Positions 22,156 to 29,916 of a DNA stretch of 49,644 nt are shown here, piece by piece (position 1 is the first letter of the stretch; each line of letters starts with the position of its first letter). Source of the stretch: a virus; IMG/VR virus record IMGVR_UViG_3300025070_002957, positions 1 through 49,644 of that record; one strand, 5' to 3'. The translations under genes were made by a program, and so were the position numbers. Below the pieces are notes generated by a model that was given only the letters and a program-made list of their open reading frames with translations, ran no database searches and was not told the DNA's origin.

Positions 22156-23409
22156 TTGGCAGAAAATAAAGAATTTAAATGTTCGTTTTGCGGGAAACCT
22201 AAGAACGACATTAAAACATTAATTGCTGGACCGAATAATTACATTTGTAATGAATGTATTGATTTATGCCATGATATTATTCATGAGGTAAAAAAAGAAG
22301 AGAAACAAGATTATTCATCTATTTCTACCACTCCTGAAGAAATCAAAGAGCATTTGGACAATCATGTTATTGGTCAAAACGAAGCAAAAGAAGTTGTATC
22401 AGTTGCCGTTTATAACCACTATAAACGTATAAATGCACCAGATACAGGAGTTGAATTAGATAAATCTAATATCTTATGTTTTGGACCTAGTGGTACAGGT
22501 AAAACTTTGATAGGTAAAACTATTGCAAAGTTCCTTGATGTACCATTTGCTCAAATCGATGCAACTACTTTAACTGAAAGTGGTTACGTTGGTGAAGACG
22601 TAGAGAATGTAGTACAACGATTGTTGATTGCATCAGATTTTGATGTTGAAAAAGCAGAACGTGGCATCGTTTATATCGATGAGATTGATAAGAAAGCCAA
22701 GAAAGGTGAAAACTTATCAATCACAAAAGACGTTTCTGGTGAAGGTGTTCAACAAGCATTACTTAAAATTGTAGAAGGTACAGTTGTTCGTGTCCCACCT
22801 GGCGGGGGTCGTAAACATCCTAACCAAGAGATGATTGAAGTAGACACTAGAAAGATTCTATTCATTGTTGGTGGTGCATTCGTAGGCATTGACAAGATTG
22901 TAGAAAATAGAGTTAATACAAGTCCTGGGATTGGTTTTAGTGCCAAGCAAAAAGGAAGTTGTGAATGTAGTACTAGAGAACACATAAGAACGCAAGACCT
23001 TCTCAAATATGGATTGATTCCAGAGTTTATGGGTAGATTTCCAATTATAGTTGGACTTGATGAATTAACACAAGAAGAATTAGTTAGAATTCTTATTGAA
23101 CCAAAGAACAGTGTAATTTCGCAATTTAAGACACTATTCTCTTTAGACAATGTAGAATTAGAAGTTGGTGATGAGGCTTTACAAGCAATTGCCAATATAG
23201 CACATGAAGATACAACGGGTGCAAGAGGATTAAGAAGTGTAATAGAGAAGTCATTATTAAAGACTCAATTTAAACTTCCAAAACTTGCACAGAATGGACT
23301 TATAAAAGTTATCATTACTAAAGACTTTATTTCAGGCGAGACCGATAAACCAATACTGGTTTATAAAGAAGAAGACGCCAAGGAGACAGAACAAAAAGTA
23401 GATGGGTAA
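22156..23409 (+). CDS. clpX: ClpX, ATP-dependent unfoldase of ClpXP
   Basis: 417 residues (E. coli 424), TTG start behind AGAGG at 22146-22150. Zinc-binding domain C9, C12, C31, C34; Walker A GPSGTGKT 110-117; pore loop GYVG 143-146; Walker B IVYIDEID 171-178; RKH loop 219-221; sensor region near the end (TGARGLRS). The ClpP-docking IGF motif is intact at 259-261, so it should dock on host ClpP. It starts 10 bases after the -1 frame extension and overlaps the IF-3 gene by 8 bases. A phage ClpX could redirect host protein breakdown; no clpP gene is in the window. ClpS lies at 25076. Confidence 0.95.
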   Translation: MAENKEFKCSFCGKPKNDIKTLIAGPNNYICNECIDLCHDIIHEVKKEEKQDYSSISTTPEEIKEHLDNHVIGQNEAKEVVSVAVYNHYKRINAPDTGVELDKSNILCFGPSGTGKTLIGKTIAKFLDVPFAQIDATTLTESGYVGEDVENVVQRLLIASDFDVEKAERGIVYIDEIDKKAKKGENLSITKDVSGEGVQQALLKIVEGTVVRVPPGGGRKHPNQEMIEVDTRKILFIVGGAFVGIDKIVENRVNTSPGIGFSAKQKGSCECSTREHIRTQDLLKYGLIPEFMGRFPIIVGLDELTQEELVRILIEPKNSVISQFKTLFSLDNVELEVGDEALQAIANIAHEDTTGARGLRSVIEKSLLKTQFKLPKLAQNGLIKVIITKDFISGETDKPILVYKEEDAKETEQKVDG

Positions 23410-23941
23410 GTTTTATAAAGACAATCGAAAAGATAAGATTGTATATAATCATCAAATAAAATTTGATACGTTGCGAGTAATAGGTTCTGATAGAACTGCA
23501 CTAGGAGTAATGAGCAAGAATGAAGCATTGGCTCTAGCAGATGCAGAAAATTTAGACTTAATATTGATTGTAGAAAAGGCAGAGCCGCCTGTTGCTAGAA
23601 TTGTTGAGTTGAATAAGTATAGATACGAGCAACAAAAGAATGAAAAAGAAATGGCTAAAAAAGCCAGAGCGGCACGAATTGATACGAAAGAAATAAAGTT
23701 TAAGCCTAATATAGGCGAACACGACTTGATTATCAAAATGAAACACGCACAAGAGTTTTTAGATAATGGAGCAAAAGTAAAAATAACAATCCAGATGCGT
23801 GGTAGAGAAAATGCAAACAAGTCAGATGTTTTTAAATTTTTTAAAGAAGCAATAGAAACGCATTTAGTGAATTTTAAATACGATTCAAATTTAGCATTAA
23901 ACGGAAACAGAATAATAGGAGTTTTATTTAAAGATGGGTAA
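23402..23941 (+). CDS. infC: Translation initiation factor IF-3
   Basis: 179 residues (E. coli 180). N-domain with VRVIG-like [23 protein letters not shown] (about 23-45) and [17 protein letters not shown]; helical linker [20 protein letters not shown]-domain with [41 protein letters not shown], all in family order. IF-3 binds the 30S platform, prevents 70S formation and checks the start codon and initiator tRNA. It overlaps clpX by 8 bases upstream and the bS21 gene by 8 bases downstream. A complete phage-coded initiation factor is unusual. Confidence 0.95.
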   Translation: MGKFYKDNRKDKIVYNHQIKFDTLRVIGSDRTALGVMSKNEALALADAENLDLILIVEKAEPPVARIVELNKYRYEQQKNEKEMAKKARAARIDTKEIKFKPNIGEHDLIIKMKHAQEFLDNGAKVKITIQMRGRENANKSDVFKFFKEAIETHLVNFKYDSNLALNGNRIIGVLFKDG

Positions 23942-24197
23942 ATTTGTAGCAAAGAAACAGAAAACTGGTAGAGAAAGGCCAATAGGAACTCACGTAGAAG
24001 TACAACATGATAACTTTGAAAGAGCATTAAGACTTTGGAAAAGAAAATGTTCAGATGCAGGCACAGTACAAGAAGTTAGAGAACGACAAGCATTCATTAA
24101 GCCTACTGAAAAGAAGAAGAAAATGAAAGCGGCAGCCAAGCAACGAACTAGACGTGAACAAGCAAAGAATAAATTACATAAGAAAAGATTGTATTAA
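23934..24197 (+). CDS. rpsU: Ribosomal protein bS21
   Basis: 87 residues (host forms about 70). After a basic N-terminal extension of some 20 residues comes the bS21 core: V-x-x-x-NFERALRLWKRKCSDAG, EVRERQAFIKPTEKKKKMKAAAKQR and a basic KKRLY end, matching E. coli bS21 (DVALRRFKRSCEKAG, EVRRREFYEKPT, RLY). bS21 lies on the 30S platform next to the anti-Shine-Dalgarno end of 16S rRNA. It is the ribosomal protein most often found in phages, including marine ones. It is translationally coupled to IF-3, which binds the same region. Confidence 0.95.
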   Translation: MGKFVAKKQKTGRERPIGTHVEVQHDNFERALRLWKRKCSDAGTVQEVRERQAFIKPTEKKKKMKAAAKQRTRREQAKNKLHKKRLY

Positions 24198-24439
24198 TGT
24201 CAATTGAAATACTTGAAACACTAGATGTAAGAACTCTACAGAAAGAGTCCGCTAGAGCATTGCTAACTATGGATGGAACAAGTCATGGAATAGCACGTTT
24301 CAATAAATTGGCACATCATAATTCTCAGAATTGGTACAAAGCAGTACTACGAGAATATATAGAAAAACATGGTGGACTACCAAAAGATGTTGGTCCAGCA
24401 AAGAATTTAGTACTTTTTTCAGAAAAAATCGGGTTATAG
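24197..24439 (+). CDS. Small phage protein, unknown
   Basis: 80 residues. Its ATG overlaps the bS21 stop (TAATG), so it is the last gene of the clpX-infC-rpsU unit. Sequence features are ALLTMDGTSHGIARFNKLAHHNSQNWYKAVLREYIEKHGG; no domain is recognised. Its position suggests a role connected to translation takeover, but nothing in the sequence proves that. Confidence 0.7.
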   Translation: MSIEILETLDVRTLQKESARALLTMDGTSHGIARFNKLAHHNSQNWYKAVLREYIEKHGGLPKDVGPAKNLVLFSEKIGL

Positions 24440-24473
24440 ACTTGAAATTTCAGAATTAATGACTAAATATATA

Positions 24474-24561
24474 GTATACGAACAATAGTGTTTGTATATT
24501 ACGAGATGCCTAACGGGTCTCATTTATAAAAAACTTGCTTAATATAAGGAGAAAAATTATG
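24474..24561 (+). promoter_or_regulatory. ROSE-like RNA thermometer in the hsp20 leader
   Basis: The leader 24440-24558 holds a hairpin TATACGAAC/GTTTGTATA near 24474-24500, a GAGA...TCTC stem near 24503-24522, and a last short stem in which UUGCU (24535-24539) faces AGGAG (24547-24551) across an AAUAU-type loop: U-G, U-A, G-G, C-G, U-A, plus U-A. The UYGCU box opposite the ribosome site with a G-G mismatch is the hallmark of ROSE thermometers in small heat-shock genes. Confidence 0.6.
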
Positions 24562-24975
24562 ACAAGAGTAACAACATTAAACCTGCCCGACTTCCACAGA
24601 GGTTTTTTAGGTTTTGATAGACTAGTAGAAGACTTTCAAAATATTAATAACGCAGGATATCCCCCATACAATGTAGAAAAAAGCGGTGACGATAAGTACC
24701 AAATTACTTTGGCACTTGCTGGCTTTGTACGTGACGATATTAAAATCGATGTACAAGAAGGCACTCTTACTGTAACAGGTGAGAAAGTAGAAGCCAAAGA
24801 CGATGAAATTGAATACTTACACAGAGGTATTGCAAATCGCAGTTTCGTAAGAAACTGGTCTTTAGCAGAGTACGTTGAAGTAGTAGAAGCCAAAATGGAA
24901 AATGGTATGCTTTACATCGCACTAGAACGCATTGTTCCCGAAGAGAAGAAACCCAAATCTATTAAAATCAAATAG
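24559..24975 (+). CDS. Small heat-shock protein Hsp20 (IbpA-like)
   Basis: 138 residues from ATG 24559, chosen over 24535 because AAGGAG ends 7 bases before it. The alpha-crystallin domain spans about 38-130: YNVEKSGDDKYQITLALAGFVRDDIKIDV, LTVTGEK, FVRNWSLAEYVEV and ENGMLYIALERIVPEE, the pattern of IbpA. It would hold unfolding proteins, in the host or during virion assembly. Similar genes are known in marine T4-like phages. It seems to be under RNA-thermometer control (24474-24561). A promoter and terminator follow it. Confidence 0.92.
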   Translation: MTRVTTLNLPDFHRGFLGFDRLVEDFQNINNAGYPPYNVEKSGDDKYQITLALAGFVRDDIKIDVQEGTLTVTGEKVEAKDDEIEYLHRGIANRSFVRNWSLAEYVEVVEAKMENGMLYIALERIVPEEKKPKSIKIK

Positions 24976-24980
24976 AACAC

Positions 24981-25009
24981 TTGACTTTAACTATTAGTTG
25001 AAGTATAAT
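24981..25009 (+). promoter_or_regulatory. Sigma70-type promoter followed at once by a terminator
   Basis: TTGACT at 24981-24986, 17-base spacer, TATAAT at 25004-25009. The start site would be near 25016, at the base of the terminator stem 25015-25045. Confidence 0.75.
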
Positions 25010-25014
25010 TAAAG

Positions 25015-25045
25015 GAGAGATTCACTCTAGTGGGTCTCTCTTTTT
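25015..25045 (+). terminator. Strong rho-independent terminator just after a promoter
   Basis: GAGAGATTCAC pairs with GTGGGTCTCTC (11 pairs, two G-T) with a TCTA loop, then TTTTT at 25041-25045. It ends the hsp20 transcript; from the promoter just upstream it would release an RNA of about 30 bases made almost only of this hairpin. Confidence 0.82.
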
Positions 25046-25046
25046 G

Positions 25047-25054
25047 CATAAATA
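25047..25054 (+). promoter_or_regulatory. T4-type late promoter element CATAAATA
   Basis: CATAAATA directly after the terminator and 21 bases before the clpS start at 25076, so clpS is transcribed late and separately from hsp20. Confidence 0.65.
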
Positions 25055-25075
25055 CATAGTATATGGGAGAGTGTA

Positions 25076-25393
25076 ATGATTGAAAGTAACGAAAAAGAAA
25101 AGATACAGTCATCTAATAATTCGTTATTAGCAATAGGCGAACCGAAGCAATATTATGTTGTAATGCACAATGATGATAAGACTCCGTTTGATTTTGTTGT
25201 TGATATACTAATGGGATTGTTCAACCACGATAAAGATACAGCGGCTGATTTAGCACACAAAATTCACACAGATGAAAAGGCTATCGTAGGCATGTATAAT
25301 TTAGAAATTGCAGAACAAAAAGTAGAAGAAACAGTCAAAGCAAGTAGGGTTGCTAACTATCCTCTATCTGTGTCTTTAGAGCCAACTACATAA
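25076..25393 (+). CDS. clpS: ClpS, N-degron adaptor for Clp protease
   Basis: 105 residues (E. coli 106). After a loose N-terminus the core QYYVVMHNDDKTPFDFVVDILMGLFNHD matches ClpS (V-x-x-HNDDxTPxxFVVxxLxxxF), followed by AxxLxxxIHTDEKAIVGMYNLEIAEQKVE and the YPL-S-LEP end. ClpS brings N-degron substrates to ClpA/ClpC and blocks other substrates of ClpAP. With phage ClpX it suggests re-targeting of host proteolysis. Late element upstream and gggagag ribosome site. No clpA or clpP is visible here. Confidence 0.93.
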   Translation: MIESNEKEKIQSSNNSLLAIGEPKQYYVVMHNDDKTPFDFVVDILMGLFNHDKDTAADLAHKIHTDEKAIVGMYNLEIAEQKVEETVKASRVANYPLSVSLEPTT

Positions 25394-25419
25394 TCAAAGA
25401 TGCAACATCGCATACTTCA

Positions 25420-25551
25420 ATGAAACAAATAGAACACGACATGGAATGTCTACAATGTGGATATAGATATATCACACCCGTTCCAAGACCTTGTATAAAT
25501 TGTGGACATAAATATCTTATTGATTGGGGATTTAGGAAAGAACAAAAATGA
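25420..25551 (+). CDS. Small C4 zinc-ribbon protein (43 residues)
   Basis: Frame from ATG 25420 to TGA 25549-25551, overlapping the next ATG (ATGA). Two CxxC knuckles, CLQCG and CINCG, 15 residues apart, with aromatic residues typical of rubredoxin-like zinc ribbons; the C-terminus is WGFRKEQK. Such small ribbons bind nucleic acid or protein or serve as adaptor modules. It may work with the methyltransferase it is coupled to. Function not known. Confidence 0.7.
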   Translation: MKQIEHDMECLQCGYRYITPVPRPCINCGHKYLIDWGFRKEQK

Positions 25552-26225
25552 ACTTAAAAATATTAAACGAACTAGATAGAATTCTTAAAAATAATCCAAG
25601 CCTAAAAGCAAATACACACGCATACTGCCAAGTTGTAAATGGTGTATTTGATATTGAACTGAATAAAATCGATGATACAGAAATCCATGCATTAGCAGAA
25701 CAAATCGATAGAGCAGTATTAAAGAATTACTTTGGTAAAGTCTGGCAAGCAGAAACAAAGAAATTCAAGTATAGTGGACTTGCAATCATTGATGAAGTGA
25801 ATGCAATGAATCCAGATAACGTAATTGATATCGGTTGTGGATATAATGAGTTTAAAGGAAAGATTAAAAATCTAGTTGGCATCGACCCATATAATGATAG
25901 AGCAGATATTAGTGTTCACACACTAGATTATAAACCAGATGTCGAATATGATGTTGCTATCTGTCTAGGTAGTATCAATTTTGGTAGCAGTGATAAGATA
26001 CTTGGTGAACTTGAAAATGTAGTAGGCATGGTCAAGTCGGGTGGTTTCTTATATTTCAGAGTTAATCCAGGAATTCAACACGATAAACCAGCGGCTAAAT
26101 GGATTAATTTTTATGACTGGGACCCAGTCTTCATTTCAAACGCCGCACAATATCTTAAATGTGATGTCTTAACATTACGACAAGACGATAATAACAGGTT
26201 TTATTTCGTATTACGTAAAAAATAA
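25548..26225 (+). CDS. SAM-dependent class I methyltransferase
   Basis: 225 residues. Motif I is VIDIGCGYNEFKG (about residues 90-102), motif II LVGIDPYND, motif IV-like YDVAICLGSINFGS and a later GGFLYFRVNPG, the order of class I methyltransferases. The N-terminal 85 residues are helical and may bind the substrate. No DPPY/NPPY motif is seen, so it is not an obvious adenine-N6 DNA methylase; small molecule, RNA or protein substrates are possible. Coupled to the zinc ribbon upstream. Confidence 0.75.
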   Translation: MNLKILNELDRILKNNPSLKANTHAYCQVVNGVFDIELNKIDDTEIHALAEQIDRAVLKNYFGKVWQAETKKFKYSGLAIIDEVNAMNPDNVIDIGCGYNEFKGKIKNLVGIDPYNDRADISVHTLDYKPDVEYDVAICLGSINFGSSDKILGELENVVGMVKSGGFLYFRVNPGIQHDKPAAKWINFYDWDPVFISNAAQYLKCDVLTLRQDDNNRFYFVLRKK

Positions 26226-26268
26226 CCTATGTTTCCGCTAACGACCAGTATATTGAGTAAATATACGT

Positions 26269-26490
26269 ATGTCACATAAAGAAGCATACAGGTTATTTTG
26301 GATGGTCAAAGGACACTTTAACACGTCAGAATCGACAGTGCTATCTTGTGCCGAAGGATATTTTAAACGTGTATGGCGAGCAGGTTGTGACGGAGCACCA
26401 TTATCAGAATGGGAAGAAGGTTTCGAAGAAGCATATTCAAAAATAATTCAAAAACAACTAAAAACTGTTGACATCCCTTGTCAATTGTGA
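26269..26490 (+). CDS. Small phage protein, unknown
   Basis: 73 residues with several Trp (FWMVKGHF, VWRAGCDG, EWEEGFEEAY). No clear ribosome site precedes it and the promoter for the TctA gene begins inside its last codons. The amino acid pattern looks like a real compact helical protein, and similar short Trp-containing proteins occur in marine phages, but I do not recognise it. Confidence 0.55.
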   Translation: MSHKEAYRLFWMVKGHFNTSESTVLSCAEGYFKRVWRAGCDGAPLSEWEEGFEEAYSKIIQKQLKTVDIPCQL

Positions 26491-26496
26491 TATCAT
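26468..26496 (+). promoter_or_regulatory. Sigma70-type promoter for the transporter unit
   Basis: TTGACA at 26468-26473, 17-base spacer, TGA-TATCAT with the -10 at 26491-26496. It gives a leader of about 115 bases before TctA. Confidence 0.75.
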
Positions 26497-26510
26497 GTTC
26501 GTACAAAAAA

Positions 26511-26518
26511 GATAAATA
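26511..26518 (+). promoter_or_regulatory. Possible late promoter element GATAAATA
   Basis: GATAAATA 99 bases before the TctA start, within the leader made from the 26468 promoter; two-phase expression is possible. Confidence 0.5.
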
Positions 26519-26523
26519 AAACT

Positions 26524-26564
26524 AGTGCAGAACTGCACTTCAATCATGTATAGCAGAGTTGCTA
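26524..26564 (+). promoter_or_regulatory. Structured leader with two hairpins before TctA
   Basis: AGTGCA-GAAC-TGCACT (26524-26539) and TAGCA-GAGT-TGCTA (26551-26564), both perfect with four-base loops; the second is flanked by CATG on both sides. No T-run follows. The leader could be a regulatory RNA or stability element; no known riboswitch class is recognised. Confidence 0.5.
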
Positions 26565-26617
26565 AGGCATGTTCAAAATCTTAAACATTTTAATATAAAT
26601 TTAATAGGAAATTGGCA

Positions 26618-28060
26618 ATGTCAGCAATTCTTACCCTGTTAGCAGGTACATTCTACGGATTAATAATAGGACTTATACCAAGTGCGGGAGCCACTACTGG
26701 ACTCGTAGCAATGTTTGGTTTCATAAGTTACTTTGGTTTCGACCCATATTTGGGCGTAATCTTCTGTATGGCTGTAGTTGCATCTAGTACAACAGGTGAC
26801 ACATACGCAGGAATACTATTAGGTATCCCAGGCGCAAACTCAGCCGCGGCAACAATGGTCGATGGATATCCATTAGCACAGCAAGGCAGAGCCACAGAGG
26901 CATTAACAGCCGCAATCACAACATCAACATTAAACGGACTATTTTGGGGTACATTAACTTTTGCCCTATTGCCTCAGTATGCAAAACTTATTATGTATTT
27001 TGGCATACCAGAATTATGGGCATTTATCTTACTGAGTTTGGCGTGTGTTGGATTTGTCAGTAATAGATTTTGGTTTAGAAGTATCATAGCAATCTGTGTA
27101 GGTATTGGAATAGGATTAATAGGCACAGACCCAGAAACGAATATGGACAGATTTACTATGGGATGGGAATATCTAGGTGATGGTGTACAACTTATGCCAC
27201 TAGTTGCTGGTCTATTTGCTTTTCCTGAAATCATTGCTGGTTGGCGCAGAGGTAACTCTATTGCTACTTTAAGTGGCGAAGAAACACATACGCATCAGAC
27301 TTGGGAAGGTATTAAAGCAGTTTGGAAATATAAATGGGACGCACTACGCGGTGGTGCAATAGGCGCCTTTGTAGGATTTCTACCCGGATTAGGTGGCGCA
27401 ATGGGAGATTGGATGAGTTACGGTTCAACAGTAGCAAGTCATCCCGAAGAAGAATTTGGTAATGGCAATATGAGAGGCGTTGTAGGTCCAGAAGGAAGCA
27501 ACAATGCCCAAAAAGCAACTAGTATGATACCAACAGTATTGTTTGGCATACCAGGAGCAAGTTTTGCCGCAGTACTATTAGGACTATTTGCATACTTAGG
27601 TTTCGAATTGGGGACACAAGAAATTGCCGCAGATATAAAGTTCTTTGATAGTTTAACATTTGGATTTATGTGGGCGACAGTAATTACTGGTATACTTTGT
27701 GTAGCATTTAATAAGCAAATTGCAAAGATAACTTATGTTCCCTACATTTATTACTTCCCATTATTAGTGGGATTTATCATCTGGGCTTGTGTTCAATACA
27801 CAGGCGGATGGCAAGATTATGCTATATTAGGTATTACTACTTGTTTAGGATTGTTTATGAAGAAGTACAAGTTTAGTAGACCTGCCTTATTAATGGCATT
27901 TATACTTGCAATGAAAATAGAGGCATTATCCCTACAAATGTGGTTCATTTACTCAGTAGACACACTAGTAACACGACCACTGTTTTTAGGTATAATGAGT
28001 GTAGTTATTATGCTGTTAGTATTCAGTATAGTTAAGAGAAGTAAACTAGAATATGCTTAA
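26618..28060 (+). CDS. tctA: TctA-family tripartite tricarboxylate transporter, large membrane subunit
   Basis: 480 residues from ATG 26618 (a TTG at 26612 is too close to the AGGA site). About 11-12 membrane helices. The TctA signature is clear: GLIPSAGATTGLVAMFGF, GDTYAGILLGIPGANSAAATMVDGYPLAQQGRATEAL and the repeated half GFLPGLGGAMGDWMSYG and TVLFGIPGASFAAVLLG. TctA with TctB and a periplasmic TctC binding protein imports carboxylates such as citrate. A TctC-like gene follows after 54 bases; no TctB is found between or beside them. The protein would sit in the inner membrane of the host. Confidence 0.92.
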   Translation: MSAILTLLAGTFYGLIIGLIPSAGATTGLVAMFGFISYFGFDPYLGVIFCMAVVASSTTGDTYAGILLGIPGANSAAATMVDGYPLAQQGRATEALTAAITTSTLNGLFWGTLTFALLPQYAKLIMYFGIPELWAFILLSLACVGFVSNRFWFRSIIAICVGIGIGLIGTDPETNMDRFTMGWEYLGDGVQLMPLVAGLFAFPEIIAGWRRGNSIATLSGEETHTHQTWEGIKAVWKYKWDALRGGAIGAFVGFLPGLGGAMGDWMSYGSTVASHPEEEFGNGNMRGVVGPEGSNNAQKATSMIPTVLFGIPGASFAAVLLGLFAYLGFELGTQEIAADIKFFDSLTFGFMWATVITGILCVAFNKQIAKITYVPYIYYFPLLVGFIIWACVQYTGGWQDYAILGITTCLGLFMKKYKFSRPALLMAFILAMKIEALSLQMWFIYSVDTLVTRPLFLGIMSVVIMLLVFSIVKRSKLEYA

Positions 28061-28114
28061 GGGTGAACCACACACTTTTAAGTAGTTTTTTAATGTGGAA
28101 AATAGGAAAGAAAA

Positions 28115-29248
28115 ATGAAGAAAATCTTTATGGCCCTAGTATTATCACTAGGTATTACAACATCAGCACTTGCTGAAACATTTACATTTGTTGTGCCACA
28201 GAAACCAGGTTCTGGTACTACTGTGTGGACAGAAATTGTACTTAAAGAACTGCAAAGGTTTTTGCCAGAGCATACTCTAAAACTTAGGAATTTTCCAGGT
28301 GCTAGAGATATTCCAGCGGTAAATGCCTTTCAAAACGAACTAAGATTTGATAACACTATCATTATGGTTTCACATGGTGGTAATGGTGTATCATTTTTAC
28401 AAGAACAAGTTGATTACAACTATGCTGATTGGGAATCAATTGGTATGATGAACTTAAACATTATTGTTGGTAAAAGACTTGATGCTGATTTAGACAACAT
28501 TATATTTGCATCTAAGTCAGGTCGTGTTCCAGATGCAATGGGTATGGCTCTATTACTATGTGGTAAACTAGACTCAATTGCTGAATACTCAACTTGTTTC
28601 AAATCAAAAGTTAACTGGGTACCAGGATTTGGTAACGGTGGTGACAGACGTTTAGCATTTAAACGTGGCGAACTAACTGTTGACAGAGAAAACCCTGCGG
28701 CATACAAGAAGCACATTGCTAAAAATCCAGATGCAGAACTTTGGTTCCATCACGGTATTCTACAAGCAGATGGTTCACACGCAGATGATGTTAACTATCC
28801 AGGAAAGCAAATGGAAATCTTATATGAAGCCAAATGGGGCGAAGCACCTTCAGGTCCAATGTATGATGCATATGTTCTAGTTAAGTCATTCCGTGATGCT
28901 TTACAAAAAGCATTTTGGGTGAACGCTGGTAATCCTAACGCAGAGTTACTACAAAAAGCATTGTTAGAAATGTCTAAAGACCCACAAGCAATCAAAGCCA
29001 TTCAAAAGAAAGTTGGTAAGTACGAATGGGTTATTGGTGAAGAAGGTAATGCTCGTAGAGATACACTAATGTCATTTGTTACAGAAGATGCGTTACGTGG
29101 CTTAGTTGAATTCTCAAACGATGCGTTAAACATCAAAGCAGTATACAAAGAAAGTATTCTTAATGCTGATGCAGTAGATGTTGTAGAAGAAGAGGAAGAA
29201 GGCGGTATTCTTAAGACTATCACTGATTTCTTTAAGAAAGAAGACTAA
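28115..29248 (+). CDS. TctC-like periplasmic solute-binding protein
   Basis: 377 residues. Signal peptide 1-20 (MKKIFMALVL core, cut after SALA). FTFVVPQKPGSGTTVWTEIVLKELQ and LKLRNFPGARDIPAVNAF resemble the start of TctC/Bug proteins (binding pocket 'PGSGTD' and 'NxPGA'). Longer than the usual ~320 residues, with an acidic C-terminus (VVEEEEEGG) and helix FFKKED. It presumably binds a carboxylate for TctA. It directly follows tctA and its stop overlaps the next ATG. It is more divergent from the family than TctA, so the ligand is unclear. Confidence 0.8.
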   Translation: MKKIFMALVLSLGITTSALAETFTFVVPQKPGSGTTVWTEIVLKELQRFLPEHTLKLRNFPGARDIPAVNAFQNELRFDNTIIMVSHGGNGVSFLQEQVDYNYADWESIGMMNLNIIVGKRLDADLDNIIFASKSGRVPDAMGMALLLCGKLDSIAEYSTCFKSKVNWVPGFGNGGDRRLAFKRGELTVDRENPAAYKKHIAKNPDAELWFHHGILQADGSHADDVNYPGKQMEILYEAKWGEAPSGPMYDAYVLVKSFRDALQKAFWVNAGNPNAELLQKALLEMSKDPQAIKAIQKKVGKYEWVIGEEGNARRDTLMSFVTEDALRGLVEFSNDALNIKAVYKESILNADAVDVVEEEEEGGILKTITDFFKKED

Positions 29249-29916
29249 TGAAGTCAAATATATTAGTGATTACTGGGCCACAAGGGTCTGGTAATCACTT
29301 ATTCTCAAAAGCATTATCTATGCACGATGATGTCTCGGGTTGGGATGACCTGTTAAGAGAGTATTGGATAAACCACGATGCGGCACCGTTTAAAGATATT
29401 TGGTCACATCCAGAAACTATTAGTGGACACGATTGGTCGCTAAGTGAGAACTGGGTACTAAGTGTAAGTGGACCATATGTAGATATCATTGACGGACAAA
29501 AGCAAACTGTTTATCCAAACTACAAAGAAGTATTAAGCGAACTTAGTAAAGTAGGTAATGTTCAAGTTGGTATTATTGGTAGAGACCAAAATATCATGGG
29601 ACAAAATCAATTAAGAAAACGAGGAGTAGAAAGTTATCACAACTTTCTCAACAAAGTAGAAGACTTAACAGCACATCCTCACGTGTTTTTAAGTGTAGAA
29701 CTTTTATACTTGTTTAGGCATCAGTACCTGAAGTCACTAGATGCCTTGCTTGATATTCCTGTAGATGCGAGTGATGAAAGACTTCACTATATTCTTAACA
29801 AAGACCCGAATGCTAAATATGTTCATAATGTTGAACATAGTTGGTTAGACAAGCGAAAGAGGGATGGACTATTGAACGATAATAGTTTACCACACGATGA
29901 AACAGATGTACAGTAA
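29248..29916 (+). CDS. P-loop (sulfotransferase/kinase-like) protein
   Basis: 222 residues. N-terminal ITGPQGSGNHLFSKAL (about 8-23) is a P-loop-like motif of the PAPS/ATP-binding type seen in phage sulfotransferase-like proteins; a second region QVGIIGRDQNIM follows a strand. No classic Walker B. ATG overlaps the TctC-like stop. Target unknown; similar proteins are common near sugar-modifying genes of marine phages. Confidence 0.6.
   Translation: MKSNILVITGPQGSGNHLFSKALSMHDDVSGWDDLLREYWINHDAAPFKDIWSHPETISGHDWSLSENWVLSVSGPYVDIIDGQKQTVYPNYKEVLSELSKVGNVQVGIIGRDQNIMGQNQLRKRGVESYHNFLNKVEDLTAHPHVFLSVELLYLFRHQYLKSLDALLDIPVDASDERLHYILNKDPNAKYVHNVEHSWLDKRKRDGLLNDNSLPHDETDVQ

Noticed and set aside
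22749-23195. 148-codon minus-strand frame inside clpX
   Set aside because: Shadow of a fully conserved ClpX coding region; no ribosome site or recognisable product.
23452-24027. 191-codon minus-strand frame over IF-3 and bS21
   Set aside because: Opposite to two confidently identified genes; composition is the reverse image of Lys-rich coding sequence.
24442-24469. Sigma32-type heat-shock promoter before hsp20
   Set aside because: CTTGAAA fits the -35, but no CCCCAT-type -10 follows at 13-15 bases; only a weak TAAATA at 16 bases is present, so promoter class was left open.
28061-28114. Possible terminator between tctA and the tctC-like gene
   Set aside because: ACTT-TT-AAGT followed by T6 is too short a stem and CCACAC/GTGG pairing is weak; the two genes are more likely co-transcribed.
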